This document shows positions 8,380-15,973 of a DNA stretch of 38,915 nt, in pieces. How positions within the stretch are numbered: the first letter of the stretch is position 1; every line of letters begins with the position of its first letter. Source of the DNA: an uncultured Acidobacteriia bacterium. Lineage in GTDB: Bacteria; Acidobacteriota; Terriglobia; Bryobacterales; Bryobacteraceae. The stretch covers positions 1 through 38,915 of the forward strand of contig CAITIX010000448.1 of NCBI GenBank assembly GCA_903892565.1, in the 5' to 3' direction. Position numbers and translations under genes: made by a program. The notes below the pieces were generated by a model. That model was not told where the DNA came from. It saw nothing but the letters and a program-made list of their open reading frames with translations, and did no database searches.

Positions 8380-9138
8380 TTACCTGCTGCTGAGGATAGG
8401 TGCCTGGGCATTCGGCAAAAGCCGTAGGCCCATTTGTTGCGCGGCAACCGATGGCAGCGTGGCAACCGGTTGCCTGAAGTTTTCCATCCTGGCGTGAACC
8501 GCAGCTAGAACCTTTTCGACGCTTATCGTTAAGGACTCCTCGCCGGTTCGGCATTCGACGTCGGGCGACGTTGGCGGCTCATAGGGATCCGAAACGCCGG
8601 TAAAGGCGGCCACTTCACCGCTGCGAGCCCTCCGATACAAGCCCTTCACGTCGCGCTGTTCGCAGATCTGTAGCGGGGCATTCACGTAGACTTCGATAAA
8701 GCTCGGAATGCGGCGGCGAAGGGTGTTGCGAGCTTCTTCATAAGGCGAAACCAAGGCGACGAAAACAACCGCGCCGAAGCGGCTTAAAACGGTCGCAACG
8801 AAGCCAACCCGGGCGACGTGTTCGTCGCGATCGGCTTTGGAAAATCCCAGGTCTTTCGATAGACTTTGCCGGAGAAGATCCCCGTCCAACACCTCTGTCC
8901 GTACGCCTAGCTGGGCGAGAGATTCTGCAGCTGCAGACGCGATGCTCGATTTCCCGGCTCCGCTCAATCCCGTCAGCCAGACGACGATACCTTCTTTTAT
9001 TGGAAAGCGCTGCGCGGAAGGTTCCCCCACGCTGTGTCGATCCGGTTGAGGCTTACGCGCTGACGGAGTTGTATTTCGCGTGCGCGGCTGCGCACCGGGA
9101 TTTGAAGTCTTCGAGCTTATGGCTAGAACTTGGGACAT
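8380..9138 (-). CDS. cysC: Adenylylsulfate (APS) kinase
   Basis: A 252-aa kinase that phosphorylates APS to PAPS, the activated sulfate donor. It shows a Walker A loop G-L-S-G-A-G-K-S-S (57-65), L-D-G-D-L-L-R, D-L-G-F-S-K-A-D-R-D-E-H, F-V-A-L-V-S-P-Y-E-E-A-R, and the lid region D-V-K-G-L-Y-R-R-A, F-T-G-V-S-D-P-Y-E-P-P, all typical of CysC. The ATG at 9138 has a perfect AGAAGGAGG (9146-9154) at 7 nt, which supports this start although it makes the gene overlap the upstream sulfotransferase gene by 86 bp and adds a polar tail of about 45 residues ahead of the catalytic core. A GTG at 9030 would give a core-only enzyme of about 216 aa. No ATP sulfurylase subunits are in the window, so APS must be supplied elsewhere. 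Its position behind a sulfotransferase suggests a dedicated PAPS supply. Confidence 0.92.
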   Translation of the reverse strand: MSQVLAISSKTSNPGAQPRTRNTTPSARKPQPDRHSVGEPSAQRFPIKEGIVVWLTGLSGAGKSSIASAAAESLAQLGVRTEVLDGDLLRQSLSKDLGFSKADRDEHVARVGFVATVLSRFGAVVFVALVSPYEEARNTLRRRIPSFIEVYVNAPLQICEQRDVKGLYRRARSGEVAAFTGVSDPYEPPTSPDVECRTGEESLTISVEKVLAAVHARMENFRQPVATLPSVAAQQMGLRLLPNAQAPILSSR

Positions 9139-9919
9139 AAGACAGCCTCCTTCTGATTTCGCCGACGGCTCGGCGGTACAGTTCCAGATCGAACTGGTTC
9201 AACCTTTCGATCTCCTCGTACGCGGAGGCTCCCCACAGACGAATCCAATCTTCTTCCTTCCCTCCCGACAATCTTTCTATCGGCCGACTTACGTTTTTCA
9301 GCAGGTATTCCAGGCGAATTCCGGGAAACGCAGGTCCCAGGAAATATTCCGCTACTACTAAACTCTCGTCGAACATTCCGAGAACGCCGGGTATCGCCAT
9401 GTCCATCAGGACCCTGGTTGCCTTCTCCAGGTCGCCATTATTCGCGGGACGCGTGAACGCTCCGCCGTTGGCGAGCCGATGCGTTTGAACATCGCTCACC
9501 AAATGTGGCCAGCGGTCGATCAGTGCCCGGACGAACTCTGCCGGAGTGCTGTCCTGTGCCAGTCGGCTCAGTGCGTCGACCGGGGCCGTTTTTCGCAGAT
9601 ATGTATAAATGGAGTGCGTCCGCTCAAACGGGTGTCTCAGGAAGCAGCAATCGAAGATCACGACTTTCGGAATTTCCGGTTTGGGATAACACAGATGATG
9701 GCTCGTTACGGCACGAACCTCGGGGTGCTTTTGAAGAAGATCCGCCAGATCCTGGGCATCCAGCACCGAATCTGCCGTGGGCCCATGGAGCGATGAGAAT
9801 TGATCGGAAAACTCCCGTTCCAATATGGATTCGAGCGTGCTTCCGCCGTTTTTAAAGATGTGATAGTGAACCACCACAAAACGGACGGCCGGGACTCCGA
9901 CAACTACTTCGATACGCAT
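9053..9919 (-). CDS. Sulfotransferase family 2-like protein
   Basis: A 288-aa putative PAPS-dependent sulfotransferase. The 5'-phosphosulfate-binding loop is H-I-F-K-N-G-G-S-T (20-28), as in Golgi-type carbohydrate O-sulfotransferases, and the 3'-phosphate-binding segment is L-R-H-P-F-E-R-T-H-S-I-Y near residue 95. There is no signal peptide or transmembrane segment, so it should act in the cytoplasm, perhaps on a glycan, lipid or small molecule. It overlaps the APS kinase gene that makes its cosubstrate, so the two form a functional pair. AGGAG lies only 2 nt before ATG 9919, which is unusually close; a slightly downstream start is possible. The acceptor is unknown. Confidence 0.82.
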   Translation of the reverse strand: MRIEVVVGVPAVRFVVVHYHIFKNGGSTLESILEREFSDQFSSLHGPTADSVLDAQDLADLLQKHPEVRAVTSHHLCYPKPEIPKVVIFDCCFLRHPFERTHSIYTYLRKTAPVDALSRLAQDSTPAEFVRALIDRWPHLVSDVQTHRLANGGAFTRPANNGDLEKATRVLMDMAIPGVLGMFDESLVVAEYFLGPAFPGIRLEYLLKNVSRPIERLSGGKEEDWIRLWGASAYEEIERLNQFDLELYRRAVGEIRRRLSYVPSSSHKLEDFKSRCAAAHAKYNSVSA

Positions 9920-10087
9920 TGCTCCTAATGACCTTATCGGGAACTATTCGAGAAGGCGACGCTTTATTTGAAGACTGGCTATTAGTATAACGCGGTCGCG
10001 TGGGAAAAGTTGCGGATGTGTAACTGCTAATTCCAGGAATAAAGGCAGGATTTATCCGCCCGAAATCCCAAGGAGCGAAGGGACTTT

Positions 10088-12181
10088 CTAATATGCGAGG
10101 ATGCGTTGCGCTTCTTCGACGATGTTCTCCACTTGGGGGAGAATTTCGTTTTCGAGCGAAGGGCTATAGCCCACCCAGGTATCGAGCGCGCCGATGCGGC
10201 CGATGGGTGCGTCGAGCGATCCGAAAAGTTCGCTGGCGATGCGGGCGGAGATCTCCGCGCCAAATCCCCAGGACAGCGTGTCTTCGTGCACCACCATCAC
10301 ACGGCTGGTTTTCTCGACAGAGGCTTTGATCGCCGGCCAATCGTAGGGAGAGAGCGAACGCAGGTCGATCACTTCGATCGTGAGATCGGGAGATTGCTGT
10401 TCGATTTGCACGGCAGCCTGCAAAGACTTTTGCACGAGAGCGCCGTAGGTGACGATCGTTAGGCGTGAGCCGGGCTTCACGATTTTGGCTTTGCCGAACG
10501 GAATCGTGTAATCGGGCCCAGGATGCGGCGAACGATTGTAGGGCTCGCGATACAGGCGCTTGTGTTCCAAGAACAGCACCGGATCATCGCAGCGAATGGC
10601 CGTGCGCAGCAGGCCGCAAGCGTCTAATGCATTCGACGGGAACACCACGCGGATGCCGGGAATGTGTGTGAACACGGACTCTCCACACTGGCTGTGATAG
10701 ATCGAGCCGCCGTTGAGATATCCTCCGATGGCCACGCGGATCACCAGCGGCGCCGACCATGCGTTATTCGAACGCCAGCGCAGCGATGCAAGCTCGTCGC
10801 GGATTTGCATCATCGCCGGCCAGATGTAATCGAAGAACTGAATTTCGACAATCGGCTTTACGCCGCGCATGGCCATGCCCGATGCGCGCCCCACAATGCC
10901 CGCTTCGGCAATGGGTGAATTGAATACGCGCTCGGATCCATAGGCGATTTGCAGGCCTTGGGTGGCCTTGAATACGCCGCCTTTACCCTTGACCTCTTTG
11001 AGATTTTCTTCACGGCTGCAATCGGCAACGTCTTCGCCGAAGGCCACAGTGTTCGGATTGCGGCCCATCTCCTCGAACATCGTGAGTGTGATCTCATCCA
11101 CCATGGTGCGAGGATCGCCTCTGAAATTCGGCTCGGCGTCGAACTGCGCGGATGAGGGATCGACGCGTTCGGAATACAGATGACGCAGCGCGGTACCGTG
11201 CGCGGGAACGGCGGCTTTCATCGCACGCTCGCTGCCCTCTTGAATTTCGGTGTCGACCTCCTGCATCAGTTGGTCCAGGTGGCTGCGATCCGCGATGCCG
11301 TTGGCGATCAGCCAATTTTCGAAGTTGCGCACGGGATCGCGCAGCGCCTCCGCCGCACGTTCGGCATCGGACTTGTAGAGTTTCTCGTCATCGGAAAGCG
11401 AATGCGAGTAAGGACGCGTGCAGGTCGCATGTACGAATGCGGGCGCGCGCTCCGCACGGCAATAATTCACGGCCTGGGCCATGGTGGCATAGGAGGCCAC
11501 CAGATCCGTCCCATCGCAGTTGAAGATCCGCAGGTTGGGGTGCGACGAAACCAATTTCGAAATGCTGCCGCCGGGAGTTTGATGTTCTACGGGAACCGAG
11601 ATCGCGAAGCCGTTGTCCTGAACCAGGAATATGACGGGCAGCTTTTCGAGGCACGCCGCGTTGATCGCTTCCCAGAATTCGCCTTCACTCGTGGCGCCTT
11701 CGCCGGTACTGGTGAGCGTGATCGCGTCCGAGGAGCGATCCATGTGGCGATTGCCCTCCGCGCAGCCCACGGCGGGAAGCAGTTGCGTCCCCGTGGCCGA
11801 GGAGGGAGAAACAATGTGCAGCGCGGTGGAGCTCCAATGCGAGGGCATCTGGCGGCCACCGGACGAAGGATCGGACGCTGCTCCGGCGGCCTGTAGGAAC
11901 ATGTCCTCGGCCGTCATGCCGAGCGTCAGGCAGAGGGCGCGATCACGATAGTAGGGAAAGAACCAGTCGTGGCCGGGCCGCAGAGCGAGGCCCGCGGCGA
12001 CTTGAATCGCTTCATGTCCCGCGCAGCTGATTTGAAAAAAGATCTTGTTCTGCCGCTTGAGCAGCACCTCGCGGTCGTCAATGCGACGGGAGGCGTACAT
12101 ATAGCGATACGCGCGTATCAGGTCTTTCGGTTCCAAGCGGGCGGAAAGTGCCGCAAGACCAGGTTCCATGGCGGGGCTCAT
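10088..12181 (-). CDS. Fused E1 alpha/beta subunit of a 2-oxoacid (branched-chain type) dehydrogenase
   Basis: A 697-aa thiamine-diphosphate enzyme that decarboxylates a 2-oxoacid and passes the acyl group to a lipoyl E2. The alpha part (about 10-330) contains the phosphate-binding G-H-E-A-I-Q-V, S-S-A-T-G-T-Q, and the ThDP motif [10 protein letters not shown]...Q-D-N-G-F-A-I. The beta part (about 360-697) has [17 protein letters not shown] and Y-G-A-L-V-Q-K-S. Alpha and beta are separate chains in many bacteria; the single-chain form is known and is not an error. The motifs best fit 2-oxoisovalerate dehydrogenase. No E2 or E3 gene is adjacent. ATG 12181 is preferred; a TTG at 12190 is in frame. 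A transposase remnant begins about 50 bp upstream, so the native promoter may have been displaced. Confidence 0.88.
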   Translation of the reverse strand: MSPAMEPGLAALSARLEPKDLIRAYRYMYASRRIDDREVLLKRQNKIFFQISCAGHEAIQVAAGLALRPGHDWFFPYYRDRALCLTLGMTAEDMFLQAAGAASDPSSGGRQMPSHWSSTALHIVSPSSATGTQLLPAVGCAEGNRHMDRSSDAITLTSTGEGATSEGEFWEAINAACLEKLPVIFLVQDNGFAISVPVEHQTPGGSISKLVSSHPNLRIFNCDGTDLVASYATMAQAVNYCRAERAPAFVHATCTRPYSHSLSDDEKLYKSDAERAAEALRDPVRNFENWLIANGIADRSHLDQLMQEVDTEIQEGSERAMKAAVPAHGTALRHLYSERVDPSSAQFDAEPNFRGDPRTMVDEITLTMFEEMGRNPNTVAFGEDVADCSREENLKEVKGKGGVFKATQGLQIAYGSERVFNSPIAEAGIVGRASGMAMRGVKPIVEIQFFDYIWPAMMQIRDELASLRWRSNNAWSAPLVIRVAIGGYLNGGSIYHSQCGESVFTHIPGIRVVFPSNALDACGLLRTAIRCDDPVLFLEHKRLYREPYNRSPHPGPDYTIPFGKAKIVKPGSRLTIVTYGALVQKSLQAAVQIEQQSPDLTIEVIDLRSLSPYDWPAIKASVEKTSRVMVVHEDTLSWGFGAEISARIASELFGSLDAPIGRIGALDTWVGYSPSLENEILPQVENIVEEAQRILAY

Positions 12182-12231
12182 CGAAGGCAATACCCTAAAC
12201 AGTGTAGCAGTGGCGGAGCAGGAACGTCTTC

Positions 12232-12935
12232 ATGTCCCAGAAGATCGTACAGGGTCGATTTCCCAGAAGACGGCTTCCTGAGATCGACGTGAGAAAGGCA
12301 AACAAGGAAGCTGTTGGCCGGTCGACGATGCGCTTCGTGCCGATCAAGAGCGACGACCAACTGGATCTGCAGTCGTTGCATCGAGTCCGCGAACGGTGGG
12401 TGTCTCGTCGCACGGCGGTGATCAACCAGTTGCGTGGCTTGCTGCTCGAACGCGGTATCACGGTACGCAAGGGTCGGCGTTACATAGAAGCTGCATTGCC
12501 GGGGATTCTGGAAGACGCGGATGCAAAACTGTCGGGAGCCTTGCGCCTGCTGCTGGCGCAACTGAAGTTGGAGCTGGAGCAGATGGCCCAACGCTTGGAA
12601 GAAGCCGATGCGCTGATCGAGCAGACGGCGCGTGAAAACGAAGACTGCCGACGACTAGTGAAGGTTCCGGGACTCGGACCGGTGACCGCCACCGCCGTGA
12701 TCGCGGCGATCGGCAACGGGCCTGCGTTTCGCAAAGGGCGAGAGTTCGCGGCCTGGATGGGAGCGGTTCCACGAGAGCACTCTACTGGTGGCAAAAAAAA
12801 CTGCTCGGCATAAGTAAACGGGGGAACCGCTATTTGCGAAAACTCTTGGCGCAATGTGCGCGGGCCGTGTTGCAGCAGAAGACCAAGCGTCACGCCATGC
12901 CATTGGCCCCGGGCAACCTGGCATCGAATGCCTAG
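12232..12935 (+). pseudogene. IS110-family transposase remnant, 5'-truncated and frameshifted
   Basis: The first 193 codons match the middle and C-terminal half of IS110-type transposases: R-S-T-M-R-F-V-P-I-K-S, L-H-R-V-R-E-R-W-V, T-A-V-I-N-Q-L-R-G-L-L, the coiled coil around residues 85-135, and the transposase-20 signature V-P-G-L-G-P-V-T-A-T-A-V-I. The N-terminal RuvC-like catalytic part (about 130 residues) is missing. At 12793-12800 there is a run of eight A; with nine A the frame would continue as K-L-L-G-I-S-K-R-G-N-R-Y-L-R-K-L-L to a TAG at 12933-12935. So a one-base loss in a homopolymer closes the frame early at 12813. The element cannot be active, and the upstream end where an IS110 bridge RNA would be encoded is gone. 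Confidence 0.85.
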
Positions 12936-13009
12936 TGGTGACTGAATAGAAACCAAGCAATGACCAAAACGCCCGGAACGCCGAGCGCCCATGCAAATAG
13001 ATATTTCAT
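12932..13009 (-). CDS. 25-aa single-pass membrane peptide
   Basis: A tiny gene whose start is well supported: AAGGAG lies 7 nt before ATG 13009, within a purine-rich AGGAGGAAGGAGA. The product is M-K-Y-L-F-A-W followed by an uninterrupted hydrophobic helix and a short S-H-H end. Similar very small membrane peptides occur widely in soil bacteria, but I know no assigned function. Its stop codon overlaps by two bases the stop of the transposase remnant on the other strand. A perfect 20-bp palindrome lies just upstream of its ribosome binding site, which suggests regulated expression. Confidence 0.6.
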   Translation of the reverse strand: MKYLFAWALGVPGVLVIAWFLFSHH

Positions 13010-13025
13010 GTGAATCTCCTTCCTC

Positions 13026-13045
13026 CTGTTCCAGATCTGGAACAG
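13026..13045. promoter_or_regulatory. Perfect 20-bp palindrome, candidate operator
   Basis: CTGTTCCAGATCTGGAACAG is its own reverse complement over all 20 bases. It lies 17-36 bp upstream of the 25-aa peptide start, next to the Shine-Dalgarno region. With no loop it is better suited to a dimeric repressor than to an RNA hairpin. Confidence 0.5.
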
Positions 13046-13333
13046 TGCGACGTACGTAAGGGGCAGTGCACGTACTGGGCCTTTCGGCTCTTTGTTCATC
13101 CCCCATGTTTCGTCGCGGTTTTTGCCGACCCGCGGCGGCGAATGCGGAAACCGCCTAATAGCTCTGGGTCGAAACTGCGCCATTCGGACTTGACCCGAGA
13201 AACCAGGTGGTAATGACCGCCCGGCTACAAACACGACAAGCAGAGACAGTACACGACCCGTTCTTGAAAATCATCTTGTCAACCTCGGAAAAGAACGACA
13301 AGAGATTGAATTCGGCGATGGGTACTTCGCCGG
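13046..13333. other. Non-coding gap, no gene seen
   Basis: No frame here has both a start with ribosome binding site and protein-like composition. It should contain the promoter of the 25-aa peptide (minus strand) and the 3' trailer of the cupin gene. Confidence 0.4.
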
Positions 13334-13813
13334 TCAACCGTGTTTATCGGGGGTATGTTTTGTCTGCACAGACCAGGCCGCTGGCTCGTCGTCTTTGTCG
13401 GCTTCAGCCGCCGCCGCGGTCGCCTGCACCTTGTCGGGTGTATGATGGGCGGGCGCATAGATCGCATAGACCTGCATTGGCGTCGCGCCGGTATTGGTGA
13501 TGTTGTGCCAGGTCCCCGCCGGAACCAGGACACACCAGCCGTTTGACACTTCCTTGTCAAAAGTCAGTTGATCCTTTGCGGGTCCCATCTGCACTCGACC
13601 TTTGCCAGCGTCGAGCCGTAGGAACTGATCCGTCTCCGGATGCGCTTCAAGGCCAATGTCGCTGCCAGCGGGAATCGACATCAACGTCACTTGCAGATAG
13701 CGCCCGCTCCAGGCAACCGAACGGTAACTTCTGTTTTCCTTTGTCTCGCGTTCTATGTCAAAAGATTGCGGCTGGGGCCCAATGTCTTTGATCCGATCAA
13801 CGGTGGTTAGCAT
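13334..13813 (-). CDS. Cupin-domain protein
   Basis: A 159-aa cytoplasmic protein with a single cupin barrel. Motif 1 is G-L-E-A-H-P-E-T-D-Q-F-L-R-L-D-A-G-K-G and motif 2 is W-C-V-L-V-P-A-G-T-W-H-N-I-T-N-T-G, which give the expected His/Glu/His metal ligands. The C-terminal 30 residues are Ala/Asp-rich and probably disordered. ATG 13813 is chosen because GAGGAG precedes it at 7 nt; a TTG at 13828 overlaps that site. Enzymatic or binding role unknown: the family includes dioxygenases, isomerases and sugar-binding proteins. Confidence 0.85.
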   Translation of the reverse strand: MLTTVDRIKDIGPQPQSFDIERETKENRSYRSVAWSGRYLQVTLMSIPAGSDIGLEAHPETDQFLRLDAGKGRVQMGPAKDQLTFDKEVSNGWCVLVPAGTWHNITNTGATPMQVYAIYAPAHHTPDKVQATAAAAEADKDDEPAAWSVQTKHTPDKHG

Positions 13814-14191
13814 AACGTATCTCCTCAAGTTCCTTATTTCGTAAACGCCGACTCCATGAGTGCATGCATGGTGAGTTCCAAAGTGGGGCGTTACATCGAT
13901 TCAAGAGAGGACAAGCAAGAGACGTGGGGCGTTCGCTAGATTAGAGTGACCGTCGGCGGCCAGGTGACGTGGCGCAGTCAGTCTGTTTGCTTCATCCACC
14001 ATACCGGAATGCCCGGCCCGGTCTCAATTCAGCGCCGCACACGCCGTTTCGGGCATATGGATATAGGACATCTAGAATGCTCGCCACGCGACGTTCGGCC
14101 CTTCAGTTGCCATCGCCAGTAGTGCCTACGAAGTGACCGATTAGATTTCGGTCCAGCCGCAGAGAAAGTTCAATCGAAGAGGAGTTAAACG
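13814..14191. promoter_or_regulatory. Divergent promoter region with a 10-bp direct repeat
   Basis: A 378-bp gap between divergently transcribed cupin and stress-protein genes. GTGGGGCGTT occurs at 13883-13892 and 13924-13933, 41 bp apart, and both copies are followed after five bases by GATT. The first stress-protein gene has GAGGAG just upstream of its ATG. No gene seen. Confidence 0.35.
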
Positions 14192-14680
14192 ATGGCAAAC
14201 AATAACACAACTGTGTTTGGTATTTACAAAAACAGCTCTGAAGCGGAAAGTGCTGTGCATAAGGCGGAAGTCGCCGTCAACACCATAGTTGAATTCCGGA
14301 CCGTAGCAGGAGGATTCACGCATAACGACATTTCGGTGCTGCTACCTGATCCCAAGGGCTCGAAAGATTTCGCACAGGAGAGACACACGAAGGCCCCCGA
14401 AGGAGCCACCACTGGAGGTGTCACCGGTGGGACGCTCGGGATATTGGCCGGTATCGGAGCTCTGATCGGTATGGGCATTGCGGAACACGACGCAAAGCAA
14501 TACGAAGCCTGGGTCAAGGACGGCGGGGTGTTGTTATCGGTGCATTGCGAAACACCAGACCAGATATCCAGGGCAAAGGACTTGTTGAAGCAGACCGGCG
14601 CGGAAGATATCTCATCCGCCGTCGAAAAAGCAGGCAGTCCGCAAGCTGTGGGTACTGAAACGTCCTCGACCAGGGCATAA
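14192..14680 (+). CDS. General-stress-type glycine-zipper protein, shortened paralogue
   Basis: A 162-aa protein of the YflT/general stress protein 17M-like group: V-F-G-I-Y near the N-terminus, D-I-S-V-L-L-P-D, K-D-F-A-Q-E-R-H-T-K-A-P-E-G-A, a glycine-rich hydrophobic segment and G-G-V-L-L-S-V-H-C near the end. Compared with its neighbour at 14811 it lacks about 33 residues of the Gly/Ala hydrophobic segment (G-I-G-A-L joins directly to I-G-M-G-I) and has about ten extra residues before D-I-S-V-L-L. That leaves a single short hydrophobic stretch where the neighbour has two. The function of the family is not established; members are often induced by stress. Good GAGGAG ribosome binding site. 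Confidence 0.8.
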   Translation: MANNNTTVFGIYKNSSEAESAVHKAEVAVNTIVEFRTVAGGFTHNDISVLLPDPKGSKDFAQERHTKAPEGATTGGVTGGTLGILAGIGALIGMGIAEHDAKQYEAWVKDGGVLLSVHCETPDQISRAKDLLKQTGAEDISSAVEKAGSPQAVGTETSSTRA

Positions 14681-14810
14681 TCTGTCCCGGCTGGGTGCTT
14701 CCTTCCACTTGAGGACTGGTCCCTCACGTGCCTCAATCAACTTTCGGTGAAGCCGTAAAACGTCTTCGCCCGAAGTACATGTTCATTCGCAAGTCAAAAG
14801 GAGATTCATC

Positions 14811-15371
14811 ATGGAAAGCAAGAAGACAGCAGTGTTTGGCATTTACCACAACGCAAATCAGGCGGAACGGGTCGTCGAGCGCCTGCGGGAGGAGCGTTTC
14901 TCCAGTGACGACATCTCGGTTTTACTCCAAGATGAAAAGGGATCGAGAGACTTTGCCCACGAGAAGAACACGAAAGCCCCAGAGGGTACCACGGCCGGCG
15001 TGACTGTTGGCGGAGTGATCGGCGGAAGTCTGGGATTGTTGGCTGGGATCGGCGCGCTGGCAATTCCGGGACTCGGTCCTCTGATTGCGGCTGGCCCGCT
15101 CATGGCTTCTCTTGCCGGCCTCGGAGTCGGCGGAGCGGTCGGTGGCTTGATTGGCGCGCTCGTGGGGATGGGTATCCCCGAATATGAAGCGAAGCGCTAC
15201 GAAGGGCATATCAAAGCGGGCGGAGTTTTGCTTTCCGTTCACTGCGACACGTCGGAAGAGATCGCGCGGGCAAAAGATTTGCTAAAGCACACGGGCGCCC
15301 AGGACATTTCATCCTCGGGGGAAGCCAGCGCCGATTACCCAGCGACCAGCAAGGTAGCGGCACACCGTTAA
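14811..15371 (+). CDS. General-stress-type glycine-zipper protein, full-length paralogue
   Basis: A 186-aa protein with the full family plan: V-F-G-I-Y-H-N (residues 7-13), D-D-I-S-V-L-L-Q-D, F-A-H-E-K-N-T-K-A-P-E-G-T, a long Gly/Ala-rich hydrophobic segment (about residues 66-122) that can form two membrane-associated helices, then G-I-P-E-Y-E-A-K-R-Y-E-G and G-G-V-L-L-S-V-H-C-D. AAAGGAG stands 8 nt before ATG 14811. It follows the shortened paralogue by 130 bp on the same strand. Role unknown; a membrane-associated stress protein is the usual guess. Confidence 0.85.
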   Translation: MESKKTAVFGIYHNANQAERVVERLREERFSSDDISVLLQDEKGSRDFAHEKNTKAPEGTTAGVTVGGVIGGSLGLLAGIGALAIPGLGPLIAAGPLMASLAGLGVGGAVGGLIGALVGMGIPEYEAKRYEGHIKAGGVLLSVHCDTSEEIARAKDLLKHTGAQDISSSGEASADYPATSKVAAHR

Positions 15372-15694
15372 CAGTTCGCCAGGACGGGTGGCGGACGGCC
15401 CCTGCGCCAGTTCGTTCAGAAGATATAGCTCCGTCTGGCGTGAGAACCCGGAGCAGGGTTTTGTTGTTTCACCCTGCGAATCGCGAATCCAAAGTGAGAA
15501 CGGCGACAGGATAGCGACCGGTCTGATGGAAGGCTCCGGCTTGGTGGTGCGGCAAGTGGATCTAGGTTTTTGCCGTTTCCCTGGTGCGCGGCGGTCGAGG
15601 GAATGTTAAAGCATTCAAAAGAACAGCCCGAGACACCGACACGTTGCACGTCGCACGGCCATCCGGATCCAAATTCAGTTAAGGAGACACTGCG
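15372..15694. other. Gap with a weak terminator, no gene seen
   Basis: A small hairpin AACCC (15445-15449) / GGGTT (15456-15460) followed by TTGTTGTTT (15461-15469) may end the stress-protein transcript. Nothing else is recognisable until the AAGGAG of the next small gene at 15681. Confidence 0.4.
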
Positions 15695-15859
15695 ATGTTA
15701 TTTGACAGGCAGAAGTTTGTTCTCGCTGTCCACCAAGCTCTTAAAGCGCACGACACAAAGAAGGACGACGCGGTTGATAACGGTGGCCATCTTGTGACGA
15801 TAGATTGTGATCTCGAATTGGAGCAGTTCGAGGACCGCATCCTGGAACTAATGGCGTAG
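15695..15859 (+). CDS. 54-aa hypothetical protein
   Basis: A short gene with AAGGAG (15681-15686) 8 nt before its ATG. The product starts M-L-F-D-R-Q-K-F-V-L-A-V-H and has a charged middle, then V-T-I-D-C-D-L-E-L-E-Q-F-E-D-R. It is acidic, soluble and has no signal peptide. No family recognised. It may be linked in function to the stress proteins just upstream, but only position suggests this. Confidence 0.5.
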   Translation: MLFDRQKFVLAVHQALKAHDTKKDDAVDNGGHLVTIDCDLELEQFEDRILELMA

Positions 15860-15973
15860 TGATTCGACGTATTGATGCGGAGATGTGATCATACGGAGTG
15901 ATGCTGCGTTCGTTTGAGGAAGAGATTCTAGATCGACACGGGCTCCCGCCGGAGATGGTGGAGCGGGCGCATC

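Noticed and set aside
10088-12181. E1 alpha/beta fusion as an assembly or frame error
   Set aside because: Single-chain E1 proteins of this type are known, and both halves have complete motifs with a normal linker.
13026-13045. LexA box
   Set aside because: The spacing does not match the CTGT-N8-ACAG or GAAC-N4-GTTC patterns I know, so no regulator is named.
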